A stretch of 64,000 nucleotides of DNA from Dromaius novaehollandiae (taxonomy: Eukaryota > Chordata > Aves > Casuariiformes > Dromaiidae). Shown here one piece after another: positions 38,401 to 53,767 of the stretch. The notes beneath the pieces are model-generated. The model was not told the origin of the DNA, searched no databases, and saw only the letters and a list, made by a program, of their open reading frames with translations. Made by a program: the position numbers and the translations under genes. Within the stretch, counting starts at the first letter, position 1. The number at the start of each line of letters is the position of its first letter. The stretch is taken from positions 36,183,835-36,247,834 of the forward strand of contig NC_088102.1 in NCBI RefSeq assembly GCF_036370855.1. The letters are read 5' to 3'.

Positions 38401-40103
38401 CCTCTCACCTTCACAATGAACATTCATCCATTTCTTTATCCCTTGAAAAAAAAAAAAAACTGACTTATCCATTCCACTGACCAGTGTTCATTCTTTCCAT
38501 TTTTCATAGATGCTGAATACTTACAGCTTTCATAGATTTCACAAGAAGATGGAGGTGAACAGCACTTCTGAAAAAAAATTAGGCCATCTATTTAGATACC
38601 GTCCCTTGTGAAAATCTGGAGGTGTGGAAGTGATAATGGATTACTTAAAATATTTTAGTTTTCTTTGAATAAATTAAGCTTTAAACCATTTCCTTTATAC
38701 TTAAGCTTTTCCTGGCATCTTGATTTTTCTTGTAAATATGCAGTGAGATGTACTCTATGTGAATAATATCTGTGAACTCAAGATTAATTTATACTGGCAT
38801 ACATGAATCCTGGCTTCTCTTCAGCTATTAAAAGTTGTTGCCAGTTGAAAATTCTGCACTCAGACAAGAAGCTGTACAGCTATCATAGTCACTCTATTGT
38901 CAACATTTTGGTGCATATGACTGACTCAACTTCATAAGTCAGTAAATGTTCAATTCATCTTAGAAGTGAATTTAAAACTGAAGTGTCAAGATAGAGTAAT
39001 TACAGATATTCACCCAAGGCAATCATGTTTTACTACAACCATTCAAGAGCTTTCATAGACCACTAGCTCAACACGTGCCTTGGCAGCCCCACACCTCACA
39101 ATTTCCGGAGCATATATAACCTGAGCAATGGAAAAAGATGCAAGTTACATATTCGGAAAATACCATTAATCATATTTGCCTCCTGCAAGCTAAATATTTT
39201 TCACAGAAGTCAGAAAGTGGGTGTAATGTGATATGACATCTCGTAGTTTATTAGCTGAAACAAAACTTGACAAAATAACGTAAAACAAGGTTATTCCTGA
39301 CCAAAACGCAATGTAGGAAACTCAGCGGTTCCTCCCTTTGTTTACTTCTGCCTGATCTAGGAGCTGCCACTTTGCAAGTGGCAGTTTCGCTAACAGGCTC
39401 GTATTGTTTATCAGACCTTTTATACACAGCACGCAAGTCCATGGCAGCTGAACCACTACCAGCTAGCTAGGCATTAAAGAGACAGATCATCCCATCATTA
39501 GAAGGAGGAAAAACTTTAGAAATAAAATTGTAAACTACTTCTGAATTATGGCAGAACATCTGTTTATGTGCCTTCTCAGCTTATAGCAGCACCAGACAAA
39601 TCCTTATACTTGTCACTTACATACATTTTAGCTGGTAAGAAGGCTACACATAGTTCCTTTAGAATAAATGTTGCTTCTCAGCAAGGCATAGTTTTTAGTT
39701 TTACATATTGTCTGATATTGGAACAGTCCAATATAAAACAAATTAAAGGGAGTAAAATATCCAGCAGTGTGAGCTACACTACCTCAGCTCTTCCCTTTCC
39801 TTTCTCCTCCCAGATCAGTCATAAAACCATAAAATGAAATTACTACATGTAATTAAATAGCTTCCCAAAATCAACTGCACAGCAATATTCATTTTATTTA
39901 CTTTATCCCTAACAGGATTCTGGGAACTGGCGGCCTTTCTGAGAGGTAGAGTTCTTTTCTGATTAAGGATGCACTGCAAAGCATTCCTAAAGCATAATAG
40001 ATCACCACAAAAAAACAATAGATAACAGCAGCAAAATCAGTGTTATTAACTCAGAATACAGGGTTTTTTTTTAATATCAGAACAAAAGAAAGAACGAAAG
40101 AAA

Positions 40104-41015
40104 AAGAACATAAGAAAAGCCATACTGAGTTAGAGGGCTGAGTAAAGGTCTAACTACTTCAGTAGCTACTTCTAAAGAGTCCTAAACAAAGAAGCGTGTA
40201 AGAATATAGCAAGCATATATGCTATTCCCTCTTGTACTCTCCTGTCCTCCCACCATGTACAACTCAGAAACCTGTTTCTGTGCAAGTTGTTCAGTAACCC
40301 TCAGTAGATTTCTTATATTTCCAGTCCCCCTTGAACTCATGTAAATTTTAGTATTTGCAGTATCCTTTGGGAAAGAGTCCCCCAGCTCGTATTGCGTTGA
40401 GGAGTACATGCTTTTGTCCCTTCTGAACTGGCTCCTACAAATATCCTTTGGTGCGCTTCAGTTGTACTAGAAGATACAGTAAATAATCCATCCCTATCCA
40501 ACCTCTCAAGCCACTCGTGATTTTATAACCTCTGTCATACATCCTGTCAGTTACCTTTTTTTTCAGGCTGAAGAGATTACTTGGTTATTCCTTACATAAA
40601 AAGTTTTCTATACTTATAATTATCCTATTGCCCTTCCTTGAAAATTTTCCAGTTTTACTATAATCTTTTTGAGATGAAGAAACCAGAACTGCGAGTTATT
40701 TGAAGTCTGCGAGCACCTGGACTTCTAAAATGGCGTAATGTTTTTTGTTTGTTTTTATTTCTTTTCTAAAAATTCCTATTATTCAATTTGTTTTTAAACC
40801 TACTGATTTTTCAGTTGACATTTACATGGAACTATCTGTCATGACTCAAATATATCATTCCTGAAAGATAATGGTCAGCTTTGAGTTTTCATTTCATATA
40901 GGAAGTCAGGATTGGGTTTTTTTGCGCATAGCTTTATATTTATTTACTTGAATTTCATCTGCCTTTTTTCTGCCACTCAGTCCCGAAAGATCTTTCTGCA
41001 GTTGTTCATGGCACT
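40104..41015 (-). mobile_element. Ancient CR1/L3-type LINE remnant (copy 3)
   Basis: Matches, in order, phrases of the old CR1 family widespread in turtles, crocodilians and birds: AAGAACATAAGAAAAGCCAT at the 3' end, GATTTTATAACCTCTGTCAT, CAGGCTGAAGAGATTA, TATTGCCCTTCCTTGAAAAT, AATCTTTTTGAGATGA, and TTGAATTTCATCTGCC with CCACTCAGTCCCGAAAGATC near the right end. It is strongly diverged with many indels and no useful reading frame. This recognition rests on remembered consensus text and was not aligned by program. Confidence 0.82.
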
Positions 41016-43119
41016 TTTTCCCAGGAAAACATGATGTGTCATGCATTGGCTAGATCAGCATTCCTACCCCTCAGACAGTAGAATCAGGTCAGGTCAGGAT
41101 GCATGCCCTCAGGCACAGGTGATGGTAGCTGAGCACATTGACTAGGACTGGAGGAACTGCTGGATAGCAGAAAAGAGAGGACTGAAGAGAGGACAATACA
41201 ATGGAGAAGCCATCAAAGGTGTTACAAACCATGAAGGAACATTGACTGGAGTCACTACTCTAGAATAGCCTCATTTTAACACGAGCCATTTCCTTCGTAT
41301 TATGGTAAGATTCAATAAAGGACTGGCTAACTATAGCAATCTGTTAATCTGTCTTAATAGTATTGATCAGGAACAATTAAAAACAGGCAGAACTTTACAT
41401 CAGTTGTTACCTCCTAAATTTCTTTTGAACGCAGTTTGTACTTACTGATATTTTAACAAGTTGCTGCCAATGTGAAAAGCAACATTTCACAGTCTCAGCT
41501 CTGACGCATCTACACACTAAAACCAGTCACGTTTGGTAACTTAGGGGGTTTTTTAAGTGCTTTTTTTGCAAAGCCTTTTTTTCAGGTTTAGTGTAGGGCA
41601 AAACAGCTGCAAGACACTACATGCCTGTTCAGTAACACTAGTAGTCAAAATTACTGCATAAACCATCAGAAGAAACTATAAATGTCTTAGCTTTATCAAG
41701 CCTTTCCCAAATCCAAAAGCTTCTATTATGAAACACAAGAAAACATTCTTCATTATGTAACTAGCCCTTTTTATTGGCCACAGTCAAGCCTGGGAGACCA
41801 AAACAAAGCTTTAGATGTCTATGCACCTAACAAGCAGTCTGCTTAGTTCCCTTAAAAATACTCCTGTCATTCAATTCATTTTTGCAGCTGTTCCATGCAG
41901 CTATATTATGTTGCTGAGAAAAGAAATATGCTGTGTTCTTTTGAAAATTCAAGGTCTAATTAAAAGGTTGTTCATTAGCCAAATGGATTTTGTCACATCA
42001 AATTCTTCACTGGCATACTAATGCACCAGACATAAATATCAGTAACTACTGCAGTCCAGCTACCTCAAGGCTGCCAGTATTACATTTTCTTTAAAAAAAA
42101 TAAAATTACTCCTTAACAATTGTTGGCCATCCAGCATATAATTTTGTAATGGAAAGCATCTCTATTAAAATAGATCTTAAGCACACAGTCACTCTCACAC
42201 TTGCTTAAAACTACATATGCATCCAGGACTGTCCTTGAAAAGGGTGTTTCTCTTTCAAGACGGTGACTAACATATGCCGAGCTAAAGGACAACAGTGCAT
42301 GACAGAATGACACCAAAATGCTATTGATCATATTTCTGATTCATACAAAAGGCATACTTCCTATTTTAAAATTGTTTCATCTTCAACATGTAGATGCCAA
42401 AGGAACCAAGTAAGAGACCTAAGAACAGTTCTCTTGTAATAGTGAACCTGTTACGCAAGTTTTGCATATTGGCCAAAGATCTCTAGATTAGTTTATCCTC
42501 CTGAGCCCTACATTTGTATCACCAAGAAGTACTATTAGTTTCATGTCATCAAATTTCCTACTAAGATAAAACAAAAGGGATGTTATTTCAGTAGACTGAG
42601 GACCATAAAATCACTTTCCAGAAAATCCTAACATGCTCTGTTAAGTTTTACAGTTACAAGTCAGCTAAAGTAAACACCATACTACCCTGACACAGAGCAG
42701 CTGCTAGTAAATTTTTTTCATTTAATTTTATTTCAGCATTCAAAACTGGTATTAACAATTAGATTTTCTATGATCATGAAGGTTTTATTTAAGAATTGTA
42801 TTGATTTATTTGAAATAAGCATATATTTATCCAAAAACAATGACAAAATTACACTTAAATAGAAATGTAATATGCAAATACAGGTAGTTCTCAGAAGAAA
42901 GCATGCAGAATTAAGTTCAATTTTTAGCACAATGAATAAAGACAGATTATGAAGAACCAAAACATATGATGAGATTCTGGATCGAAATTCAGAAGTGTTT
43001 TATAAGAAATATTTTTTTCTCTTGAACAAATAACTCCAATTTTGATGAATTTGGCTGGATAAATATTAATAATGTTTCTGCAATAAAAATAATCCAATAT
43101 ATTATTTATAACACAATTT

Positions 43120-43330
43120 AGTGGGATTCAGTTGCCTAAATGTACGCATCGTATGTCATTTCACATGCTTAAAGTAATTCACCCCACTCCACAAAGGTTG
43201 TACAGGGTCAGATTTGCCAGCCCTGTGCAGGTGCCTCAGACACCCTAGGGAATCTAAAATTGTGCTAGATACCTATTTAAGGCACCTGAATTGGTCTGAA
43301 CTGACTTCATAAATAAGGCAGATGATGACT
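43120..43330. repeat. Possible decayed ancient interspersed repeat
   Basis: Phrases such as GTGGGATTCAGTTGCCTAAA, GGTGCCTCAGACACC and TTAAGGCACCTGAATTGG resemble the 'TTAGGTGCCTAA' style of old amniote repeats. The match is by general appearance only. Confidence 0.25.
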
Positions 43331-46300
43331 ACTATATACAGTCTATTGCAAGAGCGCTCAGAAATTTACCAGATACAAAGACACTCTTGATAACACTCTT
43401 TTATAAAACTGAAATCTGAAAACATATATTTTCCAATAGTATTCTTCTCAATAGTTTCTCCTGCTGCTTTTTCTCCTTCCAAAGATGGATGGATAACTTC
43501 CAAAGATGATGTTGTATAAGGAGGTAACATCTCAGTAATTCAGAACTCCCTCCTCCCATTTGTGAAAAAGTTTTACAGGTAGTTGCCCAGGGTGCTGAAA
43601 CAGGTGACAAGAGATCACTTATTGTGACCATTAGCTTGTAGGAGAAAAAAGCAAAGTAGGAGTTTCTTCCTTTTAAAAGGTACTGATAGGAAAGCATATG
43701 ACACATGAAGGAGAGAAGTGGTAGGAAAAAATGGGAAGAGATGAAGGGTCTGCAGGAGTGTAGTAAGGATGATTGCTGAGTAACAAAGAGAAGAAATATG
43801 CTGCCCATCTTGTTCATGAGCACATCACCAACAGGATGGGTGGAAAGTCTACCATAGCCATCAAAGCCATGACTGTTTAAATATTAAGTATCATTAAATG
43901 TTGTTTTCAGCAGTTGAGTGAAAGCAGACCTGAATTCCAAGAAACATTTCATTTGCTTTGCTGGAACACCCAGCTGGCAGCCAAATTTGCACATTTAACA
44001 TCAGTTTCAATGAGAGTTACACATAAGAGAGAGAATTCAGTCCTCTGATGACAGAGCTGCAACTTCTTTTACAAAGTTAATTGCTTTTATGCTCTGTCTC
44101 ACTCACCATCCACATTATTAATGCCTAAAGCCCGGGCTACATCACGTCCTTGTTTATAGGCTGAAATCCCCTTTGAGCCTACAGGTACACCTAACCCACA
44201 TGAAGAAAGCTTACACTCCTCCCTCTATGCAGAAAGGCTGGAATGACTAAGTCTCATAGAAACGTTGGGTGAGAGAAGGTATCTAACAGCAGTCCTGGCA
44301 TGAAGACTTTGATACAGGTATGAGGTCTGTGCAGACATATCTCAGCAACAGTAACTACACAATTATTCAAGCTCAGGCTATTCTTTGAAACTTGAAAGTA
44401 AATGAGTGGTCAGAAATACCATGTAAGAAGGCAAAAAGAACTATTTAATTTAATTAAAAAAAGAAAAGAAGACGACATCCGCATATTCTAGATTAAGTTC
44501 ATTTCCTTTTGGAGCTGTTACAGAAGAAAGAAATCTCACTGGAATTTAACTATCACAAACATAGCTCTTTAACCAAGAGATATCTCTTGCTAAGTCTTTT
44601 GTCGTACTGGAAATCTGAATGAGCGTCAAACTATGCTCCATTTCCTGGTAACCTTTGAATGAAACCTTTTAGAAACCTTTAATCCTGAAGTTCTTACTGG
44701 CCACCAAAAGCTGAGGAGAACGGAAACAAATCTTTTGCTTAGATTGCAAGGTGAAATAGTTCAAATGCTATCCAGCCGCCTTGTTGAAAAGGACTGGACA
44801 AAAGTTCAATGTTTGATGAGATGAAAATATGGTTCTCTGAGCTACTTAAGACTGGCCTCTTGTGAATCCATAGAGTGGAGAAAAACCCTTCAGGATGGAT
44901 TAAGACCATCAAACTAAGCAACAAGAATGGGAGGGATTTTTTCTATAGTTTGGAAAATGGTAGGAAATTATTGAAATGGAACACTGCCTCTTGAATTACA
45001 AATTAGTTAACAAGATTAGAAGACTGAAGGCTGAGAAGTACATGATTTTTAAAACAAATAAACTGAAGTAGTGCATGCTAACATTTTTCTGCCCAGCTTT
45101 AGATGACAAACAGCTTTTGCGCTTGCATAATTAAGTATAAAAGTAGAGTACAAATGAATCACAAGAAAGGAAAGAACAAGCTGTTCTTGGGAATTCATAT
45201 GGTGGTATTTGCAAATTCATAATATCTAAAACTACAGTTTTGCTGTGTGTCAGATTTAAAGAATAATCTGTTATAATAAAGTAGCACAAAATTTAAAAGG
45301 TCAATATCCCATGAAAGAAGCATATGAGGGAAAAGCAGCATTAAAAACATTACAAACACACACTTAGGTCTTATATGACAGTTTTCTGCCTATGTAAAAA
45401 TGTTCTACCAGCAACAGCGTGTCTTTTGTTCTGGGTAAATTAGCTGCATTTTAATATTCACCTAGAAAAAATACATTTCCAGAAGGTTACTATCTGGCTG
45501 ATAAAAAAGTTTCATAAACAAATTTGATTTTTGTTACTACAAAGGGCAGCATTTCCCAAAGGAAGAAAAAGCATGACTGGCATAAATTAGTATATCTATA
45601 ATATGCTCAGGTTTAAACTGTAATGGCAATTTGTAAAAAAAAACAAAAAACCAAAAAGACCCCTGTAACTTCATTTTAATATACATTTAAAAATATATGC
45701 TTTCCAAATTTGAATATAGTGAGCTTTTCAATCAAGTGTTTTCAATACAAGTCTCTTACTTCACTGCTTCCATTTTTTAAGACAAAACAAAGCTCATTTT
45801 GAAGAGTCAGAAATTTAAAGGAAATATAATTTAACAGTAAAGACTAAAACAAAAAAGAAAAAAACCCACCCAAACTCAAACTTCTACATTTTGCCTACAT
45901 TATTTACAAAATCTTCACTAAGATATCTTTTGATAAAATTGTGTCAGCTTCCAAAAAGTGACAACCCTTTGTGGCCTGTGCACAATGTAAACATTTGTTC
46001 AACTGCAGTATATTGATAAGTACATTATTGACAGGAATATATACTCTAGGAGAAATCTAGGAGATCTAATACAGGAGATTTTTGACTATCACAGTATGAA
46101 AAGGCTCAGTACTAGGAGCTTTGAGGGTTATATATATGTCTGGAGTTACATAAAATCAACACCGGAAAGAAAACCAGTAAAACATTTACCTTTTCTAAAG
46201 GACTAAAAAACATTAAGATTTCACTTTCATAACAATGCTAAATACCAGACTTTGGTATATGTTACCAAAATTACAAAGTGCTCCACAAAATGCTGATTTC

Positions 46301-46394
46301 AATGCTGCATAAAATAACAGAAGTCAATTTTTTTTTTAGTCCACCAAAGAACTTGGATCAATTTCTGCTGACTTATACTTTAACATAGTACGTT

Positions 46395-46440
46395 CCAAAA
46401 AAACCAACCAACCAACCAACCAACCAAACAAACAAAACCA
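46395..46440. repeat. (CCAA)n microsatellite
   Basis: Six copies of CCAA flanked by A-rich and CAAA units on the plus strand. Confidence 0.85.
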
Positions 46441-49400
46441 AAACCACCCTGCAATGTTAAGATAAGTCTGCCTTAGTGGCTGTAGAAAATGTATTATAGC
46501 TCAGTTCCTCTGGACATGGAAATCAAGTTATTTGTGATAAATATACTGATTATATGTCCAGGTCCCATATACAAATTTGGAACAGCAACTGGTATTTTAC
46601 ACACAAAAACAGCCAAAGCCGTAGGGAACAGGTTTGGAATGGAGGGTGCAGCCCTCTGCCCCTCCACTCCTCTGGGCTTCCCTGGGCTATCAATGCACTA
46701 CAACAACAGATTTTAGCCTCTGTACAACTTCTAACTCAAAAGTAATTAGTAAGTTCATATATTCATGAAAGTACAAATTTGTCATTGGCCAGACTCCTCA
46801 GTATTACAATTTTTGTTATTTTTACTGATGTTTTTATAACAAAAGCGATGCAGCTCAGAGAGCAAAAGCCAATCTATTTCAGTTTACAGACCTAGTAAGA
46901 ATTGTTCTCTTTTTTTATTCATAAATATTTGGTGGTTTTGGTGAGGTAAGAGACAGCAGAGGACTGTCAGATTCCAACTTACTGGGGAGGATAATCAGGA
47001 AATTATATTGTCTGCTCATAAAATAGATATATTGATACAGAAATCACTTACAAGTTATAAAATAGAAACTCAAAGTGTTTTCTTTGTAAATTCAGGGTTT
47101 TTTTAGTACATATATAAATATACATATACATGTATATATAGTTCTTACAGTTTAATTTTCCAACCTACTAAAGAGAAATGAGAGCCAACGTGGTCACACA
47201 TTTGACAAGCCACTCATTAGTTATGCTCACAATCTTTTTGTTGCTTTGAATTATCAAAGTCAAAAATATTTAATTTGATCTTTGTGTATGAATAGCAAAG
47301 CAATTCTGAGTGATCACTTAGGTCTATTTCAGAAACCCTCATTCTATCTACAGTACAAAAATGTCCCAACTGCTCCCTCATTGTAATATCTAAAATTAAA
47401 AATAAAAAAAGACGACTTTAACACTTCCAAAAAAGCAAAAAAAAAAAAAAACCACATAAAAACTGTAATATTACAAAGCATCAAAATCCTTATCACACAG
47501 GATACTACAAATACCAGTAAATAGACAGCACCACTCAGGTGAGGAATTGTGACTTACTTATAATTCGTTCCTTACTCATCTCTTGTTCTTGTTTCTCTCA
47601 GACTTTAGAATTCCTCTTGCAAAATACATCCAACAATTCTCCACTTTTCTCTGTCCTACTCTCACTTCATTGCTCCCAGCAATACAACATAAAAGCTTGA
47701 AAATGTTTTTGATAATATACTCTGGAAAAATTCTAATCAGCTGGAAGAATGAGAGGATTCCATAACCTAAATTTAAAGCTAGTTATAATCTAATCCCAAA
47801 GGGAAAAAAATACCTCTGACAAACAATTAAATACATTATTAAATCACTAGATGCAATATTTTAATACAATGACTAAGATAATGTATTAGGTGCTTCTAAA
47901 TAGTATTCACTACTTATATGTATTAGTTAAATGTATTATTTTATACTTAATGTCACACCTAACTAATGAAGTACTATTTACAGTTATTTACTGATATACC
48001 ACATACATCACACATTTATTCATTTTTATTACATATCATTAAGTAATTTTAGAAGTAAAATGAGTATTCAAGTTCTGTTCTTGTAAACTAGCTATGAATA
48101 ATAGCACATTTTAATAAGGAATATGCAGAATTTTGCCACTAACCATTGTTACATACATTACAGTAACCATTGTTACAAGTCAGATTTGGTCCAATATCAA
48201 AATGCCCACTCTTCAGAGATAAAATATCTAAAAAGCAGCTATCACAGTTTTTAAAATTCCTACATACATTCTTAGTTTATACTTACATAGGTGAATACTT
48301 GAATTTGATCTCAGTTTATATACCATCCTATTCGGCACGAAAAATATCAGCAGAACCACTTCTATCGACTTGTGTTGTTTTTAATAGATACTAAAACATA
48401 TACACATTTAATATATTATAACTTCCACGTTATTTCAGTATTTTATTTCAAGACATTCTTCATCATTATACTGATGAAGAAACAAGTCCATTTCATAATA
48501 AGTGTCTTAAATGGAGTGCATAAACTGGAAACCAGTGTGAATGCACTGGCCTTTTGTCCCACGGAACACAAAATTGTTAATCTGTGACCAGCATAAAACA
48601 TTAAGCTGTCTCTGGTTTTTCATTCCAATTTAATTCACTTGGTTTCCCCTCACTGATTGCCTTTGACTGGAAAGTCACATGTTACAGAGAGACGAAAATA
48701 TAACTGTTGCTTAAGCGTGTCACGCTGGGAAGTCATTCAACTAGAACAGGACCTATTTGTTCACAGCATCTATCAAGGTCAGCCTTCAGAGGGTCTTTCT
48801 AACTCAGAGACTTTGCCTTGAACTTCTAGTGTTGTCTACATCAATCTGCTATGAATCTACAGTTTCAGTGCAGCATTGGCTTACGTTGTTAACACTACTA
48901 TAAAGAAGATTTTGGCTTCATTGGTAAGAAGTATTAGCGACCTCTTATCATTGCCATGCGTCATAAGACTCAATATAGAACATACAATGATGTCCTTTAA
49001 GGAAATCATGCTAGAGTCAGACTGTATGATGAGTGCATTGAAGTACTGTATTGACTGTATCTGGAAAACAAAGATCCATTAAAGAATTAGATACTGGCTG
49101 TGATTTTAATTGGCACATACTATTGCAAGTGCTATGCAAGATCACATATCTAGAAAGGGCATGCAGACTTAACCGGAAAATTTTAGATAGTCTTGAAAGA
49201 GCAATAGAAGTCCAAATCAAAGAGGATATCCATCTTATGGACCAAAGTGGCAGTCAGTATTATTCACTGTAAATCATCCAGACAGTATCTGGAAAGGTCT
49301 CTGAAATAATTGCTTCTGTTTTACTCATACTGAGTCTTTAGGTGAAACAATTCTCATAAAGGTATCAGAGACATGTCAAGATTTTAGATTGAACAAAATG

Positions 49401-52400
49401 AGACAAGTTTAAAACAGAAGTGAATGGAATCAACAACATTGAGAAGATAACTGAATTCTGCAGAGATGATAATCCAGAGGAAAGATATTGAGGGAAAATA
49501 GAAATTGTGACTGCTTCCTCCCAAATGTGCAGTGTATTGAATCATTTTGGCTCTACTAAGACAGTAACAGATTTAACATGAAATTTCATTATTGTTAATC
49601 CAGTCTGTATTATACAGGATTATTTCATGGTCACAATAGGAAGGTGCTGACCTTAAATAACCAATATGACATACAAGATCTACAAGATCCAAGTTTGCTT
49701 CCAAACTTCTGAGCATTGCTATAATTCATCTTATAAATTCGATGTGTTTATGAGCTCTTTCTTTGCTTAGGAAAACTGTGAGATAAGACTCTAGCATATC
49801 CACTCAAGTTTGGAAAACCATGAAAATTAATTTCATTTATCAATTAATTCTCTTTTCTTATTTTATACAATTCTTTTTTTTATCCATCTCTTCATTCTTT
49901 AAGTCCTTTATAGCATCTTCAAAGAACATGCTCTCTGAATAAGCTGTTTTAGCGAAGCTACACATTCATGTATCTTACTTTTATGTGAATTACTTGTGAG
50001 AAACTACGCATCATTGTTGACCTATATGCAAACTTACCTCATGAAATGCATATTCCTTATGGACAGAACTCTATAGTGTTTTTAAAATGCTCATTAGCAA
50101 TTCTCTGAACCACTTCAATTAGAGAAGATATTTATAAATCCTTCCCTTCCTTATAAAAGGAACATCAAAACCAACGTAATATCATCTGTCTCCTGTTACA
50201 AGAACCTTCAAACAGAGCTTTGTTTATATGAAACTTCATTTTCCAAAACCATGGTACAGGAACACATCACAAGATCTTGTTATTGAGTTTCTCTTACTGA
50301 CTCTGTTTCCCCCTTTTCAACTCAAAGAGTTAAATTAGGAAAAGACAAAATGAAATTCAAACAGTAACTTTATTATTTTTTATTACCTCCACTAAATATC
50401 TAAGATAAAGCCTCGCCTGTATCCCATTTTTCAATTACAAGTCTTTTTAGCACTGGCTTCACAAATATATTAATTTTTGTAGTTAATGATAATACAGCCA
50501 AGCAAATTCAAAGTTCAGGCTTACTCACATGGTACCTCACGTGAAACTGTTATTTTAATGCTGGAGGTTTAAATTTGGAACTACCAACATGTAGAAGGAA
50601 GACTATATAACTAGTATGTCTTGTAGAATTAAACAGTTTTAGTTCACATGGAAGTAAGCCATGTTTACATTGTAAACACAGATGAACCTAGGAAAATGTT
50701 ACTGGAAGTTAAGAGTCAGGGCAAATCTCAGAGCACAGTTACAAAAAACTCATTCAATCACCAGAGAGTGAAGCATAAACCTATGTGCTTTCTATTCCCT
50801 TAAAAACCTTTGAGGACTGAAGTATGAGGATTCATGATCTTAGATCAATTTAAGAATAAAAAGCCACTTATTCAAGTATTTATCCGTATTACCATAAACA
50901 TTCCTTTATAGGTTGAAGTACTTTCATCATATGTTAAGACTGTAAAATGGCTCTCTCAAAGGTAGCCGCTAGCAGTTGGCATGTTTTCAAACAGCAGTGC
51001 ATACGTATTGACAAATGCATAACATTATCAGAACGTTCATTTTTGAGCGTGTCCTCAGAAACCTATCATCTAGAGCAAACTAGATGCCACAAAATTCTCA
51101 CCAGCAATAACAAGCAAACACAACATCCTCCATCTAATAATCAGCAAGGATAGATGCAGCTGCAATTGTCTGGAATATACTTCAAGGAACTCTTGAGTCA
51201 TACTAGTCAATTAGATGAAATGATTTTGAGAAATAATCTGAAGATTATTTACCAATCTCTTCCAGAAGTTAAGATACCTTCCCTGTATCGCAATAAACAT
51301 TATAACTTTTAAGACTTAAAAAACAAATCCCTTCACTTCATCTTTCTTCCTCCCTTCTCTTCCTTGCCTCTCTAGAATTCCATATGACATACTGACTTCT
51401 TCATGGATCATCAGCAAGACTGGAATTTTTACATCCATGCCACACAGCCAGTGTGACAGATCCTTTTGCACTTTTTCTGCACAAAATATTAATCCTCTCA
51501 ACTCCCACTTGTCCTGCTCCATTTGCTTTGTGATTCCTATTCTCCATCCTAGCAGAGGCCAGACTCCCTACCCAGTCTGTTCCAGTGCCCCTTTCTCAAT
51601 TGTGTATCTTCTCCTGCTCTTCCTGCTGAACTATTATTAAGTAGGCCTACTCCACCTGCCAGAAGATCCCAGTCTCTCTGAATCCTCATCCAATTTCATT
51701 CATCTCTTTATTTATTTGCCACTCCCAACGACTTCTGTCTTAGCCAATCCCAGCCAGTCTCCTGGCTTCCAGTTTTGGGATGCAGTTGAGATATTTGAGA
51801 TCTAATCATTCTCTTCTGCCAGCAGGGGTCTTTCTCCCTTGTCCCTTCTGTGTTCTGGCAGTGTAGTCCCATTCCCTCCCTCACACTAGCTTTGGCTTTC
51901 ATCAGGCCATTAGTGAGCCAATTTAGCATACTAAACCAGCAAAAGCTGTTCACCCCTCTCCTTGCTGGTCTTCGTTTTCAACTTGCTTAGTGAACTGACT
52001 CAAATTGCCAAAAGGTAACATAAACACCAGAGTTGTTTCAAAGGGGCAGGGATAATGAGAGAGGAGGCCTTTGCTGGGACAAGGGAAGACAATAAGAAGA
52101 GAATGGACCTGTCCTTTGAATGTCATAGGCTCAACCATATTATCTGGCACTAACTTTAATCACTCAGCTGTGCCACACATGACAGTTTCAGCTTCTCTAC
52201 AGTCCTTCTAATTTTCAATGCCTGTGTTTAAATCAGATATATTCTTCTTTCACGACTCCTAGATATCAAAAAAGGAGTAATCTTGATTGGCTGAGAGGGT
52301 TGGGGCAATATCGTCCATCTCATCTATCCTCTTTCTTGCTTTCACTCTTCCCCCTTACCAGTTTTTTGTTCTTTTTACACAGCAGCGTTAATATAGTTTA

Positions 52401-53767
52401 AAAAAAAAAAAAAGTGGTGAATGACCCATCCCACTCTCTTCTATTGACTTAAAGGAAGCCCACTCTCCTGCGATAATGTGATATTGCTACTGACTTATCG
52501 TAAATCATAAAGGCTATGTCATAAACAGATTTATTTTTTACATTTCCTGCTCTGACAATCAGCTTCAATAACTGCTAAAAATACCACTAGTCTTCCTCCT
52601 GCCTGCAACAATACTTAGTTAGACAGCATGTCAGTGTCATTCTGTATTAACTAAATAAAACAGCTCTGGATAGCTTCTCCCTAAATTTTTCTACCAGTGC
52701 AAACATTTCCTTGAGAGAAGCATAACCAGGAACTGAAAGGCTTCAGAAGATCTTTCCCTGAAACAGGTATAAGTATGTTGAGGATGATTTCAAAAGCAAC
52801 CTTGATTACTGTAGGGCTGGAAAAACATCATGTATTTGTTTGTTAGAGTAGAACGGACCTCCTACAGAAAGACATATTTCTGAGGATTTAGTAAATATCT
52901 TCTTATGAATGTTTAAGTGCTAGTACTTCTGTTCTTGTTGCTTGATGCTAAACAGATTATTATTTCTTGAAAGCCTTAATTTAGTTTTAAGCTTTTATTT
53001 AGAACTTTGATAATTCAAATGGAAGTACTATATGCAAAACCAGGAATGCTAATTTCCAGTCCCATTTCCAGAGAAAATTACAAAATAATTACTTTTGAAC
53101 CATAAATTCTTCTCAGTTAACTATTAACTTGCTAAGATAAAAGCTGTGGCCAGCAGTTGCACTTCAACAGGAAGACCCAGAAATCTATACTTACAAGTGA
53201 ATTATTGACAGAACTTTGTGCAACAAAACGATGAGACTTGTGCCATAAATATTTGCTGTAAAGAAACTGAACAAGCAGAAAAAAAAGAAAGAAAAGGAAG
53301 TACATAACTAAAGGCACTCTGCGTCAACTAATTGTCTCTGCTTTGGCTGTAGGAACATGCTCCGATTATCCAGAAAGAGAGAGAAGAATCTTAGGATTTA
53401 AACAACTGAAAAAGAGAATAAGAAATTATGTGTTGAGCTGTATGATGAGTCCAATTCATTATTTAAACTGCAAAACTGAGGTTTTGCACTTAAAATACTT
53501 TAACCTATTCCTAAAATTTTCCCAATACAAGTTACATAGGTAATAAAGGTTCCAAAGGTTCTGTGGTATTAAGTACTTCAAACTGTGACAATCACAGAAC
53601 TTTGAAAAACCGTTCATAACCCCAACACTTAGGGCACAAAATAAACCCTTCAACCAGCTGACTGATAGAAGACAACTGAAAAGCTCCATTAAAGACAAAT
53701 CTGAACAATTCTTTTATTTTGCTCTTCCTACATGGAAGGAAAGAGGTAAGGATCAAACCAGGATCAC

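Noticed and set aside
43401..43823. 140-residue minus-strand ORF
   Set aside because: No recognisable motif, and rich in residues expected from AT-rich and CT-rich sequence read as Phe, Leu and Ser. It lies inside the FMN1 intron; treated as chance.
48876..49272. Adjacent plus-strand ORFs that looked like a decayed gene
   Set aside because: Composition looked slightly coding-like (KILDSLERAIEVQIKEDIHL), but no family, frame continuity or splice structure could be established.
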